This document shows positions 1 to 8,257 of a stretch of DNA of 46,050 bases, piece by piece. Position 1 is the stretch's first letter. The number at the start of each line of letters is the position of its first letter. The notes beneath the pieces were generated by a model. That model made no database searches, had not been told where the DNA came from, and saw only the letters and a program-made list of their open reading frames with translations. This DNA is from Cohnella rhizoplanae (lineage in GTDB: Bacteria > Bacillota > Bacilli > Paenibacillales > Paenibacillaceae): NCBI RefSeq assembly GCF_948329515.1, contig NZ_CAOJCN010000033.1:1-46050 (forward strand). The letters are read 5' to 3'. The translations under genes were made by a program, and so were the position numbers.

Positions 1-320
1 CGACAGCACTTGGGCCGCGAGCCGCACCTGGCGCCGGATGTGCTGTCGTACGACAGCACTTGGGCCGCGAGCCGCCACCTGGCGCCGGATGTGATGTCCT
101 ACGACGGCACTTGAGCCCGCGGGCCGCCACCTGGCGCCGGAAGTGCTGTCGTACGACAGCACTTGGGCCGCGAGCCGCCACCTGGCGCCGGATGTGATGT
201 CCTACGACAGCACTTGAGCCCGCGGGCCGCCACCTGGCGCCGGATGTGCTGTCGTACGACAGCACTTGAGCCCGCGGGCCGCCACCTGGCGCCGGATGTG
301 CTGTCGTACGACAGCACTTA
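1..320. repeat. Tandem array of 51-52 bp units with palindromic junctions
   Basis: Units begin at 1, 51, 102, 154, 205, 257 and 309 (the last is partial), each 50-52 bp long. Each opens with CGACAGCACTT, continues through a G/C-rich middle containing CACCTGGCGCCGGA, and ends in TGCTGTCGTA or the variant TGATGTCCTA. Where a canonical end meets the next start, the junction is the perfect 20-bp palindrome GTGCTGTCGTACGACAGCAC. Two middle variants (GGGCCGCGAGCC and GAGCCCGCGGGCC) alternate irregularly. The array touches the left edge, so it may be longer. Open frames through it are short and compositionally biased; I do not consider them genes. Confidence 0.9.
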
Positions 321-384
321 AACCGCGAGCTACGCCCGGCGTCCAAGGAAGGAATTGACGGCGGCGGGATCCGTGGCGTACAAT

Positions 385-411
385 TTGTTTTATTCCGACT
401 GATCAGTATAA
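385..411 (+). promoter_or_regulatory. Promoter with palindromic operator ahead of the TetR gene
   Basis: A 10-bp perfect palindrome ACTGATCAGT (398-407) sits just before a -10-like TATAAA (406-411), with a weak -35-like TTGTTT at 385-390. A palindrome overlapping the promoter of a TetR-family gene 20 bp downstream is the usual arrangement for autorepression. The operator assignment is inference from position. Confidence 0.45.
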
Positions 412-431
412 ATAAAAACGGAGGCGGTTCA

Positions 432-1088
432 GTGCCAAAGGTCGGAGCGGAGCCCAAACGCCGGGCCGACGTCGTCAACGCGACGCTTACCTGCATCAGC
501 AAGTACGGCATCGACGGCATGACGCTGGACAAGGTCGCCGCGCAGGCGGGCTGCTCGAAGGGCGTCGTTACCTACTACTACAAGAACAAGGACGAGTTGA
601 CCGTCGAGGCGTTCAAGTCGTTCATGGCGTATTATGGCGTCAAGATCGAAGCCGAGATCGAGGGCGGCATGCCGGCGGGCGCGATGCTCGAGGTCGCGCT
701 GAAGCATCTGCTGCCGCCGTATGGCGAGGACGCGGGCACGAGCATCAACGTCTCGCAGTTGGACGGCATCGCGGAGATGCGCATCCCGCTCGATGACCAG
801 GCGAGGCTGTTCGTGCAGTTTTTCTCGCGGGCGGCCGTGGATCCCAAGCTCCGGGAGATCATGTCCCTCAGCTACGCGGCGAACCTCGCGGGCATCGCAC
901 GGATCTTCGAGCACGGCGACCGGACGGGGGAGCTGACGGCGCCGGATGCGCATGGCGCGGCTTACGGGCTGCTCGCCATGGTCGTGGGCCTGAGCTTCTT
1001 CCGGGTGGCGAACGTGGCGCCTGCGGCCGGCGGAGACAACAGATCCATTTGCGAGGACTATGCGAAAAGCTTCATGAAACGGCCATGA
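432..1088 (+). CDS. TetR/AcrR-family transcriptional regulator
   Basis: This is a 218-aa DNA-binding repressor. The N-terminal helix-turn-helix covers about residues 10-55 and has the TetR signature (GMTLDKVAAQAGCSKGVVTYYY followed by KNKDEL, with the KG..TYYY recognition helix). The remaining ~160 residues form the helical ligand-binding and dimerisation domain, resembling BetI-type members. The start is a GTG with GGAGG upstream at 420-424. No effector can be read from the sequence. Its neighbour 25 bp downstream encodes a DUF4180 protein, so the two may be cotranscribed. A palindrome in its own promoter suggests autoregulation. Confidence 0.88.
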   Translation: MPKVGAEPKRRADVVNATLTCISKYGIDGMTLDKVAAQAGCSKGVVTYYYKNKDELTVEAFKSFMAYYGVKIEAEIEGGMPAGAMLEVALKHLLPPYGEDAGTSINVSQLDGIAEMRIPLDDQARLFVQFFSRAAVDPKLREIMSLSYAANLAGIARIFEHGDRTGELTAPDAHGAAYGLLAMVVGLSFFRVANVAPAAGGDNRSICEDYAKSFMKRP

Positions 1089-1113
1089 CCGCGAATAAAG
1101 GAGGGCGAAGAAA

Positions 1114-1494
1114 ATGTGGAAAATCGAGAAAGTCGCGGCGGACGGCCGCGAGCCGGTGGCCGTGGTGAGCCTAGGCGAGGGCGGGGAAGTCATCGGGGAC
1201 GTACAGTCCGCGCTGGATATGATGGCGACCGTGCGGTACGAGACGGATTGCGACCGGATCGCGATCGACAAGACGCTGCTTGACGAGCGTTTCTTCGATC
1301 TGAAGACGGGCCTTGCCGGCGAGATCGTGCAGAAGTTCGTCAATTATCACGTGAAGTTCGCGATCGTCGGAGACTTCTCGGGTTACGAGAGCCGGAGTCT
1401 GCGGGACTTTATCTACGAATGCAACCAGGGCAGCGATCTGTTCTTCTTGCCGACGGAGCGGCAGGCGGTAGAAAAGCTGGGCGCGACGCGATAG
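1114..1494 (+). CDS. DUF4180 domain-containing protein
   Basis: This 126-aa cytoplasmic protein has the DUF4180 pattern: a beta-rich N-terminus, the central segment FFDLKTGLAGEIVQKFVNY, the strand FAIVGDF, and a C-terminal RDFIYECNQGSDLFFLP stretch. The fold resembles STAS/SpoIIAA-like proteins, but no biochemical role is established that I know of. It starts at ATG 1114 behind a good AAAGGAGGG. The stop overlaps or abuts the next reading frame (TAGTG at 1492-1496), so it probably forms an operon with the FGE-fold gene. Confidence 0.8.
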   Translation: MWKIEKVAADGREPVAVVSLGEGGEVIGDVQSALDMMATVRYETDCDRIAIDKTLLDERFFDLKTGLAGEIVQKFVNYHVKFAIVGDFSGYESRSLRDFIYECNQGSDLFFLPTERQAVEKLGATR

Positions 1495-1508
1495 TGCGCA
1501 AGGTGGGA

Positions 1509-2192
1509 ATGGATATCGCGTATCCGATGGCCGAGATCCCAGGGGGACGCGTCCATCTCCGGGACGACCGGAAAAAGACGGAATGGACGGTCGAGGTCCG
1601 TCCGTTTCTGCTGGCGCCGGTGCCGGTGACGCGCGCGCTGTACGACGCGATCGTGCCGCGGCAGGCCGATGACGCAGCGGAGAGCGGATCGCGGCAATGT
1701 CCGGTTACTGAAGTATCCTGGCTGGATGCGATTAGCTTCTGCAATCGGCTGTCGCGCGAGTCGGGATTAACCGAGTGCTACGCCATAGGAGCGGACGGCG
1801 AGACGGTCGCTTGGGACGACCGGGCCGGCGGTTACCGTCTGCCGACGGAGGCCGAATGGCAGCATGCATGCCGCGCCGGCACGGAGGGCTACCGGTACGG
1901 GGAGCTGGACCTGATCGCTTGGTACAGGGACAATGAGGGAGGCGCCGCGCAGATCGTGGGCGGGAAGCTTCCGAATCCCTGGGGGCTTTACGACATGCTC
2001 GGCAACGTGTGGGAATGGTGCTGGGACGTGTACGACGCGCAGGCGTACGGCGCTTACCGGATCTTCCGCGGCGGCAGCTGGGCCGAGGAGGCGAGAGGGT
2101 GCGGCGCCACGGTCCGCCGACGCAGCCATCCGACGTTTCGCATCGACGATCTGGGGTTCAGGCTGGCCAGATCGGTCGCGCACGACCATTAG
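1509..2192 (+). CDS. FGE/SUMF1-fold protein (formylglycine-generating-enzyme family)
   Basis: The 227-aa protein carries the FGE-sulfatase fold: RLPTEAEWQHACRAG in the middle, the hallmark GNVWEWCWD, then FRGGSW and a C-terminal GFRLAR. Members include true formylglycine-generating enzymes and many proteins that use the fold for other purposes. The protein is shorter than true FGE, no sulfatase is nearby, and a copper-binding Cys pair is not evident, so enzymatic FGE activity is doubtful. The start is uncertain: ATG 1509 gives MDIAYPMAEIPGG, the more natural N-terminus; GTG 1494 overlaps the previous stop and would be translationally coupled. Confidence 0.75.
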   Translation: MDIAYPMAEIPGGRVHLRDDRKKTEWTVEVRPFLLAPVPVTRALYDAIVPRQADDAAESGSRQCPVTEVSWLDAISFCNRLSRESGLTECYAIGADGETVAWDDRAGGYRLPTEAEWQHACRAGTEGYRYGELDLIAWYRDNEGGAAQIVGGKLPNPWGLYDMLGNVWEWCWDVYDAQAYGAYRIFRGGSWAEEARGCGATVRRRSHPTFRIDDLGFRLARSVAHDH

Positions 2193-2219
2193 GTTAGCCA
2201 TGTGAAGGGGGAAGAGACC

Positions 2220-2645
2220 ATGAAGCCGCGCATCACGGTATTGACGCTGGGCGTCGACGATCTGGAGAGATCTTTGGCCTTTTACCGGGACGGACTGGGC
2301 CTGCCGACGGAAGGGATCGTCGGGACGGAATTCGAGCACGGCGCGGTCGCTTTCTTTGATCTGCAGGCGGGCCTGAGGCTCGCCATCTGGCGTCGCAGGG
2401 ATCTCGCGCACGAGGCCAAGGTGGCGCAAGCGCCGCCCAGTCCGACGGAGATGACGATCGGACATAACGTGGGGAGCAAGGAGGAGGTCGATCGGGTCAT
2501 GGAACAGGCGCGCCTGGCGGGAGCCACCGTCACCGATCCCGCGCACGATACGTTCTGGGGCGGTTATTCGGGTCACTTCATGGATCCCGACGGCCATTTG
2601 TGGGAGGTCGTGTGGAATCCGGCCTGGGGCGCCGACTTGCCTTAA
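2220..2645 (+). CDS. VOC-family (glyoxalase/bleomycin-resistance fold) protein
   Basis: This is a 141-aa single-chain vicinal-oxygen-chelate protein with two beta-alpha-beta-beta-beta modules. It opens with ITVLTLGVDDLERSLAFYRDGLGLP and closes with GYSGHFMDPDGHLWEVVWNP, both typical. The metal-ligand-like Glu of the last strand (LWEVV) is present. The substrate is unknown; relatives detoxify or modify small molecules. ATG 2220 was chosen over the in-frame GTG 2202 because AAGGGGGAAG lies at the correct distance before it. Confidence 0.82.
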   Translation: MKPRITVLTLGVDDLERSLAFYRDGLGLPTEGIVGTEFEHGAVAFFDLQAGLRLAIWRRRDLAHEAKVAQAPPSPTEMTIGHNVGSKEEVDRVMEQARLAGATVTDPAHDTFWGGYSGHFMDPDGHLWEVVWNPAWGADLP

Positions 2646-2696
2646 CGCCGATCCGCGGCTATCATGGGCTTACAAAGTCCATCATCGAGGTGTCCC

Positions 2697-3092
2697 ATGA
2701 AGTTTTCGCAGGCGACGGATTACGCGCTCCACGTCATGACCTATCTGATGAGCCACGCGCCGGACAAGCCGGTAGGCGTGCAGACGTTGGCCGACAGGCT
2801 GGGCGTGTCCCAGACTTATCTGTCCAAGATGCTAAGCAAGCTGGTGAAGGCGGGGCTCATCGGCTCCGTGTCCGGCGCGAACGGCGGGTACCGGCTCAAG
2901 GCGAATTACGATCGCATTTCCTTTCTGGACGTGATCCATGCGATCGAGGGGACGGCTTCGATCTTCGAGTGCGGCCTGAACCACGGCGAGGGATGCGCGA
3001 TCCAGCAGGTCGTGATGGACGCGGAGCGGCAGATGGAGCAGTACCTGAGCGACAAAAAAATCGCCGATGTCGCGCGGCAGCATACGTCTTGA
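2697..3092 (+). CDS. Rrf2-family transcriptional regulator
   Basis: The 131-aa protein has the Rrf2 winged helix: MKFSQATDYALHVMTYL at the N-terminus, a recognition region GVSQTYLSKMLSKLVKAGLI, the wing GANGGYRL, and DVIHAIEG. Some family members (IscR, NsrR) carry an Fe-S cluster on three Cys. Here only two Cys are visible in the sensor loop (FECGLNHGEGC), so a classic three-Cys cluster site is incomplete. The start at 2697 gives the canonical N-terminus and has GAGGTG upstream. A bidirectional terminator follows at once. Confidence 0.85.
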   Translation: MKFSQATDYALHVMTYLMSHAPDKPVGVQTLADRLGVSQTYLSKMLSKLVKAGLIGSVSGANGGYRLKANYDRISFLDVIHAIEGTASIFECGLNHGEGCAIQQVVMDAERQMEQYLSDKKIADVARQHTS

Positions 3093-3096
3093 ACGC

Positions 3097-3123
3097 AAAA
3101 AGAGGCCGTGGAGGCCTCTTTTT
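3097..3123. terminator. Bidirectional intrinsic terminator
   Basis: An 11-bp perfect stem (AAAAAGAGGCC pairs with GGCCTCTTTTT) with a 5-nt loop, A-tract on the left and T-tract on the right. It lies between convergent genes, the Rrf2 regulator (+) and the SLH esterase (-), and can serve both. Confidence 0.88.
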
Positions 3124-3164
3124 GTATCGCGCGGCGTATTCGAGCAGCCGCTTGCGGTTGCTTC

Positions 3165-6100
3165 TTAATTTTTAAGCAAAGCGTAGAACAGCAGGGCGGC
3201 GTCGCCCCGGTCGACGATCGCTCTCGGCGTGATCGCGTTCTCATGCAGCGCCGCGCCGGCGCCGACGAAGGCGTCGGTCGCCTCGAGCGCCCAGGCCGGA
3301 ATGTCGGCATAATCCGGGTACGTCGCGAGCGCGGGCGCCTTGGGATCCTTGGCAGGCAGCTCGCTGCGCAGCGCGTTGTACAGGAACTGGTAGAACTCGG
3401 ACACGGTCACGGTCCGTCCGCCGCCGAAGGCGGTGCCGGCCGGGTTCGTGCCCTTGGAGATGCCGAGCCGCTTGGCGGCTGCCAGATAGCCGGCCGCATA
3501 ATCATTGCCGGCGTCCGCGAAGTTGTCCGTCCAGGCCGCGTCCGGCGCGACGTTCAGGATGCGCATGAGGAAGACGAGCGCTTCCTTGCGCGTGAGAGAG
3601 ACTTCCGGGCTGAACTGTCCGCCCCCGGAACCGTCCGTAATGCCGCGCGCAGCCAGGAATTGTACGGCGTCATACAGCTCGCTAGAGGCCGGCACGTCGG
3701 AGAATTTCACCTCTCGATAGGCGATGACCATGTCCGCAGGAAGTACGGTCTTGAAGATCATCCGCTTCGTTCCCGGATCGTAATAACCGCGCAGGATCGT
3801 CCCATCGTTCTTTTTCTTCGCGATGACCGCATCCGCATGTCGGTCGTCCGCCAGCATATACGGCACGCTCACCGTGACGGGCTCGTTCGCGGGGATCGCG
3901 ATCGGCTGACCGTCCGCGGCGGCCAGGGCCAGCGTGACCGAGACATCGCCTTTGTCGTCGGGGGCGGCTGCCGTCAGGCTCAGCGTTACGTCTTTGCCGC
4001 CCGCTTGCTTGGCGAGCTCGGCGACGAGGCCCTTGGTGAACGTAACGGAGCCGCCGGGGAGCTCGGCGATGACGGATCCTTTGGATGGGCTGCTCGCGGC
4101 AGCGACCAGTACAGTGCCGGGGATCGTCAGCGTCGAGCCGGCGCCTTTAACCGTTGTCGTACCGTCGGCGTTCTCGGTGGCGCTGCCGGAGCCCGTATTC
4201 GGCGTCGAAGGCGTGTAAGGCGGATTGACAGGCTCGGAAGCGAACGCGTAGTCCTTCCATGGCGCGATCGTCTCGAATCCGCCGTAATAGCGGTTGTACG
4301 CGTTCTCCGCTCTCGCCCCTTCGTCGTCGAACGGATCGTCGTTCAGGAAGTCGGCGGTCTCGGCCGTCATGTCTTTGTCGTAAAAATAGTGGTCCAAATA
4401 CTCGGCCGTCCGCTGCCGCTGCGGCGTGTCCTCCGAATGTCCGTCTCCGGGTGCCGGCGGCCTGACATTGAACTTCACCAGGTCGTCGGCGTCGTAACCG
4501 AGCGCATCGTATACGAACTTCGCCGCCTGCAAGCCGAGCGGATCGCTCTCCGCGCCGTCGCCGTAATCGTTCACCGTATTGTGCAGGACGATGGCTCTCG
4601 GCGCCAGGGTCGCGATCAGCTCGTGCTGGTCGAACGGCAGGCGGTCGCCATAACCCCAGGCGCCGTCGAGACGCTCATAGAAGCGGCCCGGCGTGAGGAA
4701 GCCGCGGAACAGCTCGATGGTGCGCCCCGGATTGTGACGGATCGTATCGCCCATCATCTCGGTGCCTGCCGCTTTTCCCCAGCTGTATTCATGGCCGATA
4801 TAAACGTAGCGGTAAGGGGAGGGACCCGTAGCCCCCGCGGCGCTCGGAATGGTGACGTCGATGCGATCGTCGAACACGGCGGATACGAAGGCGTATTTGC
4901 CGTTGATGGAATGCCCCGTGACCGCCAGCTTGCCGGGATCGACCAGCGCGCCGACGCCAGCGCCGTACGCGTCTCCCGACGCGGCCAGCAGCTCCAGCGC
5001 GTCGATGGCGCGGGAGGCGCCCCATGCCGCGCCCATCTCGTTGCTGATCTCGTTCGTATCGCCGTCCCTGGTGTATGGGAAAAACGTGCGGAACGTGCCG
5101 CTTCGCGTCCCCCAAGGATTGTTGCGGTCGTCCGTCGTAACGCTGGTTGGAATGGCAAGCACCGCGTATCCGTCGTCGCCGTACTCGCCGATATACCCGC
5201 CGAAGCTCATGACCACCGGCACGGGGCCTTCATGTCCGGAAGCCTGGCGCGCCGCATCGGTAGGCGGATATAAGGTGAAGGTGATCGGAGCGGCGGTCGT
5301 CCCGTACGCGATATCCGCGGTGATCGCGAACCCCGCGGGAGAAGGGGCGGGGAACCATCCGAATCCGGGATAGAACGTGCCCGGATTGGCGGGGACCGTC
5401 TTCACTTCCTTGATCGTCATCCGGTCCGGCGCCGCCGGCTTGTAGCCGTACTCGTAGAATTGGGCCATGTCCAGAATCTCCTCGCGGCGGCCGCCTGACC
5501 CGAACCAGTCGTCTGCGTTCTTGACCTTGGTACCGTCGAAGAACGTCCAGGGATCCGGCAGCGTGAAGAGCGAAGGCAGGTCCTTCGGATCCGGATATCT
5601 GGCGTCGGCCCACCGGAGCGCCGCGATCGCGTCCTTCAGACGCTTGGTCACGGAGTTCACCATCGACTGATTGGTCGCACCGACGATTCCCTTGGCCGCG
5701 GCGAGCGCGGCGTACAATTCGTTCTCCGATGCCTCGGTCCATACGCCCTTCACCAGCGAGGCGGATTCGACCCAGCGGATCGTGTCTCTGAGCGGCCAGT
5801 CGCTGAACTTGAAAGGTGATCTGCCGTCCCAGCCGGCCAGCGTGACCGTGCCCCAGTCGACGGAGTGATCCTGGCTCAGCGCCGCGTAGGCATCGTCCTC
5901 ATGGCTCCAGAATACGTAGCCGGTCCGCGATGCGCCCTCAGCGGGCGAGTCGCTGATCGCGACCTCGACGCCGAACGAGGTGCCGTTCGCAAGCGCCGCG
6001 CCTTCGATCTGCAGCGCCAGCTCGACCCTGTAGCCGTCCGCGGTCTCCGAGGCGGCATAGCTCTTGATCCGGTTCGAATACTCGCGATTCTGCGGGTACG

Positions 6101-6629
6101 CGTGGACCGAGGAGTGATTGTTGACGCCGGCGTTCAATAGGTACGTCAGATTGCCGTTGGCGCTAATGGTGAACAGCCCGTCGTCATCCTGGAACTTGTC
6201 CACCTTGTCGTTCCAGAAGTCGAGTCCGAATACGACGCTGTCCCGGAGCGCGGGATTGTTGGTGGCATTCTGCTGAAGCCCGGTATCCGTCGAGGCGCTT
6301 CGGGATTTGGTCGCATCATGCACGTCGACGAGCAGGTAGAGCACCGGACCGTCCCAGACGGCGCGCAGCTCCCCGTAGGTAGCCGACGTCACGGATGCCG
6401 TCGCCGTCGCGTTTTTCGCATGCTCGATCCTGGAGGGCTCGGCCGTATGGTAAGCTGCGTCCTGCATGCCGTCGACGGCGATGTTGGCGGACGTAAATGA
6501 AGCGCTGAGCGACTTGGACGGCATCGGACCTGCCGGATCCGGCGCGAAGTTAGAGGCCGCGGACGCGGAACCGATCGACCCGAACAGCATGAACGCGGCG
6601 ATTGCCGCAGCGATTGCCTTTTTACGCAT
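3165..6629 (-). CDS. SLH-anchored CE15-like glucuronoyl esterase with CBM9-like domain
   Basis: This is a 1154-aa secreted surface enzyme. A signal peptide (MRKKAIAAAIAAFMLFG...ASA) covers about residues 1-24. A CBM9/DOMON-like carbohydrate-binding beta domain spans roughly 40-240. The catalytic part begins near 360 with the CE15 hallmark LPDPWTFFDGTKV; its nucleophile elbow GHSINGK places Ser at about 574 and the catalytic His in GDGHSED at about 731. CE15 enzymes cleave esters between glucuronoxylan and lignin. A linker with a Thr/Ser/Gly-rich stretch leads to three SLH repeats (about 970-1154) that bind pyruvylated cell-wall polymer. ATG 6629 is chosen over an upstream ATG because AGGGAGG precedes it and the signal peptide starts there. 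Confidence 0.82.
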   Translation of the reverse strand: MRKKAIAAAIAAFMLFGSIGSASAASNFAPDPAGPMPSKSLSASFTSANIAVDGMQDAAYHTAEPSRIEHAKNATATASVTSATYGELRAVWDGPVLYLLVDVHDATKSRSASTDTGLQQNATNNPALRDSVVFGLDFWNDKVDKFQDDDGLFTISANGNLTYLLNAGVNNHSSVHAYPQNREYSNRIKSYAASETADGYRVELALQIEGAALANGTSFGVEVAISDSPAEGASRTGYVFWSHEDDAYAALSQDHSVDWGTVTLAGWDGRSPFKFSDWPLRDTIRWVESASLVKGVWTEASENELYAALAAAKGIVGATNQSMVNSVTKRLKDAIAALRWADARYPDPKDLPSLFTLPDPWTFFDGTKVKNADDWFGSGGRREEILDMAQFYEYGYKPAAPDRMTIKEVKTVPANPGTFYPGFGWFPAPSPAGFAITADIAYGTTAAPITFTLYPPTDAARQASGHEGPVPVVMSFGGYIGEYGDDGYAVLAIPTSVTTDDRNNPWGTRSGTFRTFFPYTRDGDTNEISNEMGAAWGASRAIDALELLAASGDAYGAGVGALVDPGKLAVTGHSINGKYAFVSAVFDDRIDVTIPSAAGATGPSPYRYVYIGHEYSWGKAAGTEMMGDTIRHNPGRTIELFRGFLTPGRFYERLDGAWGYGDRLPFDQHELIATLAPRAIVLHNTVNDYGDGAESDPLGLQAAKFVYDALGYDADDLVKFNVRPPAPGDGHSEDTPQRQRTAEYLDHYFYDKDMTAETADFLNDDPFDDEGARAENAYNRYYGGFETIAPWKDYAFASEPVNPPYTPSTPNTGSGSATENADGTTTVKGAGSTLTIPGTVLVAAASSPSKGSVIAELPGGSVTFTKGLVAELAKQAGGKDVTLSLTAAAPDDKGDVSVTLALAAADGQPIAIPANEPVTVSVPYMLADDRHADAVIAKKKNDGTILRGYYDPGTKRMIFKTVLPADMVIAYREVKFSDVPASSELYDAVQFLAARGITDGSGGGQFSPEVSLTRKEALVFLMRILNVAPDAAWTDNFADAGNDYAAGYLAAAKRLGISKGTNPAGTAFGGGRTVTVSEFYQFLYNALRSELPAKDPKAPALATYPDYADIPAWALEATDAFVGAGAALHENAITPRAIVDRGDAALLFYALLKN

Positions 6630-6681
6630 CTCATATCCTCCCTGTAGGCGAAGAGCGCCGCATGCGCGCCTTCGCATGATG

Positions 6682-6711
6682 ACAATACAATTGAATGAAG
6701 CGCTTGCACAA
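6682..6711 (-). promoter_or_regulatory. Probable promoter and cre/LacI-type operator of the SLH esterase
   Basis: On the minus strand TTGTGC (6711-6706) and TATTGT (6687-6682) are spaced by 18 bp, 50-odd bp upstream of the esterase start. The spacer contains the palindromic core AAGCGCTT (6698-6705) inside TGCAAGCGCTTCA. This resembles CcpA/LacI-family operators, which are common ahead of polysaccharide-degrading enzymes. Carbon-source repression is therefore plausible, but it is inference. Confidence 0.4.
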
Positions 6712-6902
6712 AGCCTTTCGAGTCACCACCTGACCATGAGGAGTACTGCGTTTCGCAGCCGGTTGTATGAGCCATCCTGGGTACCTGTGCCATCTCTCGG
6801 TTGTCGTATATCCATCATAATCAGGCTGCGCCATGGGTAAAATTTGATTTCTTCGGTACTTCGTTATCAATTTTTACGGATGGCGCCCGAAAGAAAAAAC
6901 AA

Positions 6903-6931
6903 AAAAGAGAGGTCCCGGGGACCTCTCTTTT
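6903..6931. terminator. Intrinsic terminator downstream of the 45-codon gene
   Basis: A near-perfect stem AAAAGAGAGGTCCC / GGACCTCTCTTTT with a tiny loop, flanked by A and T tracts. On the minus strand it lies directly after the stop of the small gene at 6935. About 200 bp between it and the esterase promoter contain no other feature that I can support. Confidence 0.85.
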
Positions 6932-6934
6932 CGA

Positions 6935-7072
6935 TTATTCGTCGTCTTTCTTTTCGTAGGCGATGAGCGTGACGGCATGTCCGCTGGCTGCGGTCAGCTC
7001 CTGCTCCATTCGCTTCAGTTCATCCACCTGTTCGTCCTTCAATGCGGCGAACGCGTACTGGGAATCGTCCAA
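6935..7072 (-). CDS. Small conserved-looking acidic protein, TTG start
   Basis: This 45-aa reading frame is too short for a usual ORF cutoff. It begins at TTG 7072, with a perfect AGGAGG (7085-7080) seven bases upstream, and ends at TAA just before an intrinsic terminator. The product begins MDDSQYAFAALKDEQVDEL, is amphipathic and helical, and ends in YEKKDDE. I recall small proteins of this shape being widespread in Paenibacillus, but I know no function. The strong SD and the terminator make it a credible gene. A second TTG at 7078 is too close to the SD. Confidence 0.7.
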   Translation of the reverse strand: MDDSQYAFAALKDEQVDELKRMEQELTAASGHAVTLIAYEKKDDE

Positions 7073-7222
7073 GACCAAGCCTCCTCGCTAGAATGCTGCG
7101 CTCCTTATTGTGGGCATTACGCCAGGCGTTTATGAGCGAAGCGCTTCTCTTGCGCCGGTTCATATTCAATTCACAATCCGGCCTTAGTATCCGTAGTAAT
7201 CAGTCGCACAGGAGGAATGATC

Positions 7223-8257
7223 ATGAACGCGATTAGCAAAGAAAAAGCGGCAAACGGCGGCGAATGGGCGGTCGAGGCGACCGGACTCGTCAAAGCCTTC
7301 GGAGCCAACCGCGCGGTGGACGGGGTAAGCCTGAACGTGCGGGCCGGCTCGATCTACGGGGTACTCGGCCCTAACGGCGCGGGCAAGACCACGACGATCC
7401 GGATGCTGGCGACGCTGCTCCGTCCGGATGCTGGCTCGGCGCGAATCTTCGGGCACGACGTGACCAAGGAGTCGCAGATCGTCAGGCAGCTAATCGGCGT
7501 GACCGGACAGTATGCTTCGGTAGACGAGTCGCTCAGCGCGACGGAGAATCTCATTATCTTTTCCCGGCTGCTCGGCCTGGGGAGAGCGGAGTCGAGGCGC
7601 AAGGCGTCGGAGCTGCTGGAGGAATTCGGCCTGACGGAGGCGGCCAAGCGGCCGCTCAAAAACTTCTCGGGCGGCATGCGGCGCCGGCTGGACCTGGCCG
7701 CGAGCCTGATCGCGCAGCCGCCGCTCATCTTCCTCGACGAGCCGACGACGGGTCTCGACCCGCGGACGCGCGCCCAGATGTGGGAGACGATCCGCCGCCT
7801 GGTGAAGACGGGCTCGACCGTGTTGCTCACGACGCAGTACCTGGACGAGGCGGATCAGCTGGCCGACCGGATCGCGGTCATCGACCGGGGCACCGTGGTA
7901 GCTGAGGGGACAGTGGATGAACTGAAGGCTTCGGTCGGCACTTCATCGCTTCACTTGAGAATCCAGGACCAACCGGATATTGGAGAAGCGAGGCGAATCG
8001 TCGAGCGGGTGCTCCGGGTTGCGTCGAGCGTCAGCTCGGAGGCTGGGAAGATTACCGCGCCGATGGCGGATGCCGACCGCGTCACCGATCTGCTCGTCGC
8101 GCTGCGCGAGTCGGGCATCCGCCTGTCCGAGATCAGCGTGCAGAAGCCGACGCTGGACGAAGTGTTCCTGACGATCACCGGCCATGACGCGCAAGGAGAG
8201 GCGGCGCCGGCCGCGCAGGCATCCGATCGCGATCGCAAAGAGGAGGTCATCCGATGA
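7223..8257 (+). CDS. ABC transporter ATP-binding protein, DrrA (daunorubicin-resistance) type
   Basis: The 344-aa nucleotide-binding subunit has Walker A GPNGAGKTTT (about residue 55), the signature LKNFSGGMRRRLDLAASL, Walker B PPLIFLDEPTTGLDPRTR, and a switch-region His replaced by Gln (LLTTQYLDEADQLAD), as is usual in DrrA-type exporters. The C-terminal ~90 residues form the extra regulatory domain of this subfamily, ending in PTLDEVFLTITGH. It powers drug, lipid or peptide efflux together with the permease encoded next. ATG 7223 is favoured over ATG 7217 because AGGAGG at 7210-7215 is then 7 nt away. Its stop overlaps the permease start (ATGA). Confidence 0.9.
   Translation: MNAISKEKAANGGEWAVEATGLVKAFGANRAVDGVSLNVRAGSIYGVLGPNGAGKTTTIRMLATLLRPDAGSARIFGHDVTKESQIVRQLIGVTGQYASVDESLSATENLIIFSRLLGLGRAESRRKASELLEEFGLTEAAKRPLKNFSGGMRRRLDLAASLIAQPPLIFLDEPTTGLDPRTRAQMWETIRRLVKTGSTVLLTTQYLDEADQLADRIAVIDRGTVVAEGTVDELKASVGTSSLHLRIQDQPDIGEARRIVERVLRVASSVSSEAGKITAPMADADRVTDLLVALRESGIRLSEISVQKPTLDEVFLTITGHDAQGEAAPAAQASDRDRKEEVIR

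Noticed and set aside
1..320. CRISPR-like array (also considered for 9121-9430 and 9563-10140)
   Set aside because: Whole units repeat with small variation; there are no unique spacers between short constant repeats and no cas genes.
1114..2192. Sulfatase-maturation role for the FGE-fold gene, linked to the sulfotransferase
   Set aside because: No sulfatase is in the window, the two loci are 30 kb apart, and the FGE fold is used by many non-enzymatic proteins.
3108..5273. 721-codon + strand open frame
   Set aside because: It is antisense to the SLH esterase, begins in the terminator and shows no domain; an artefact of GC-rich codon use.
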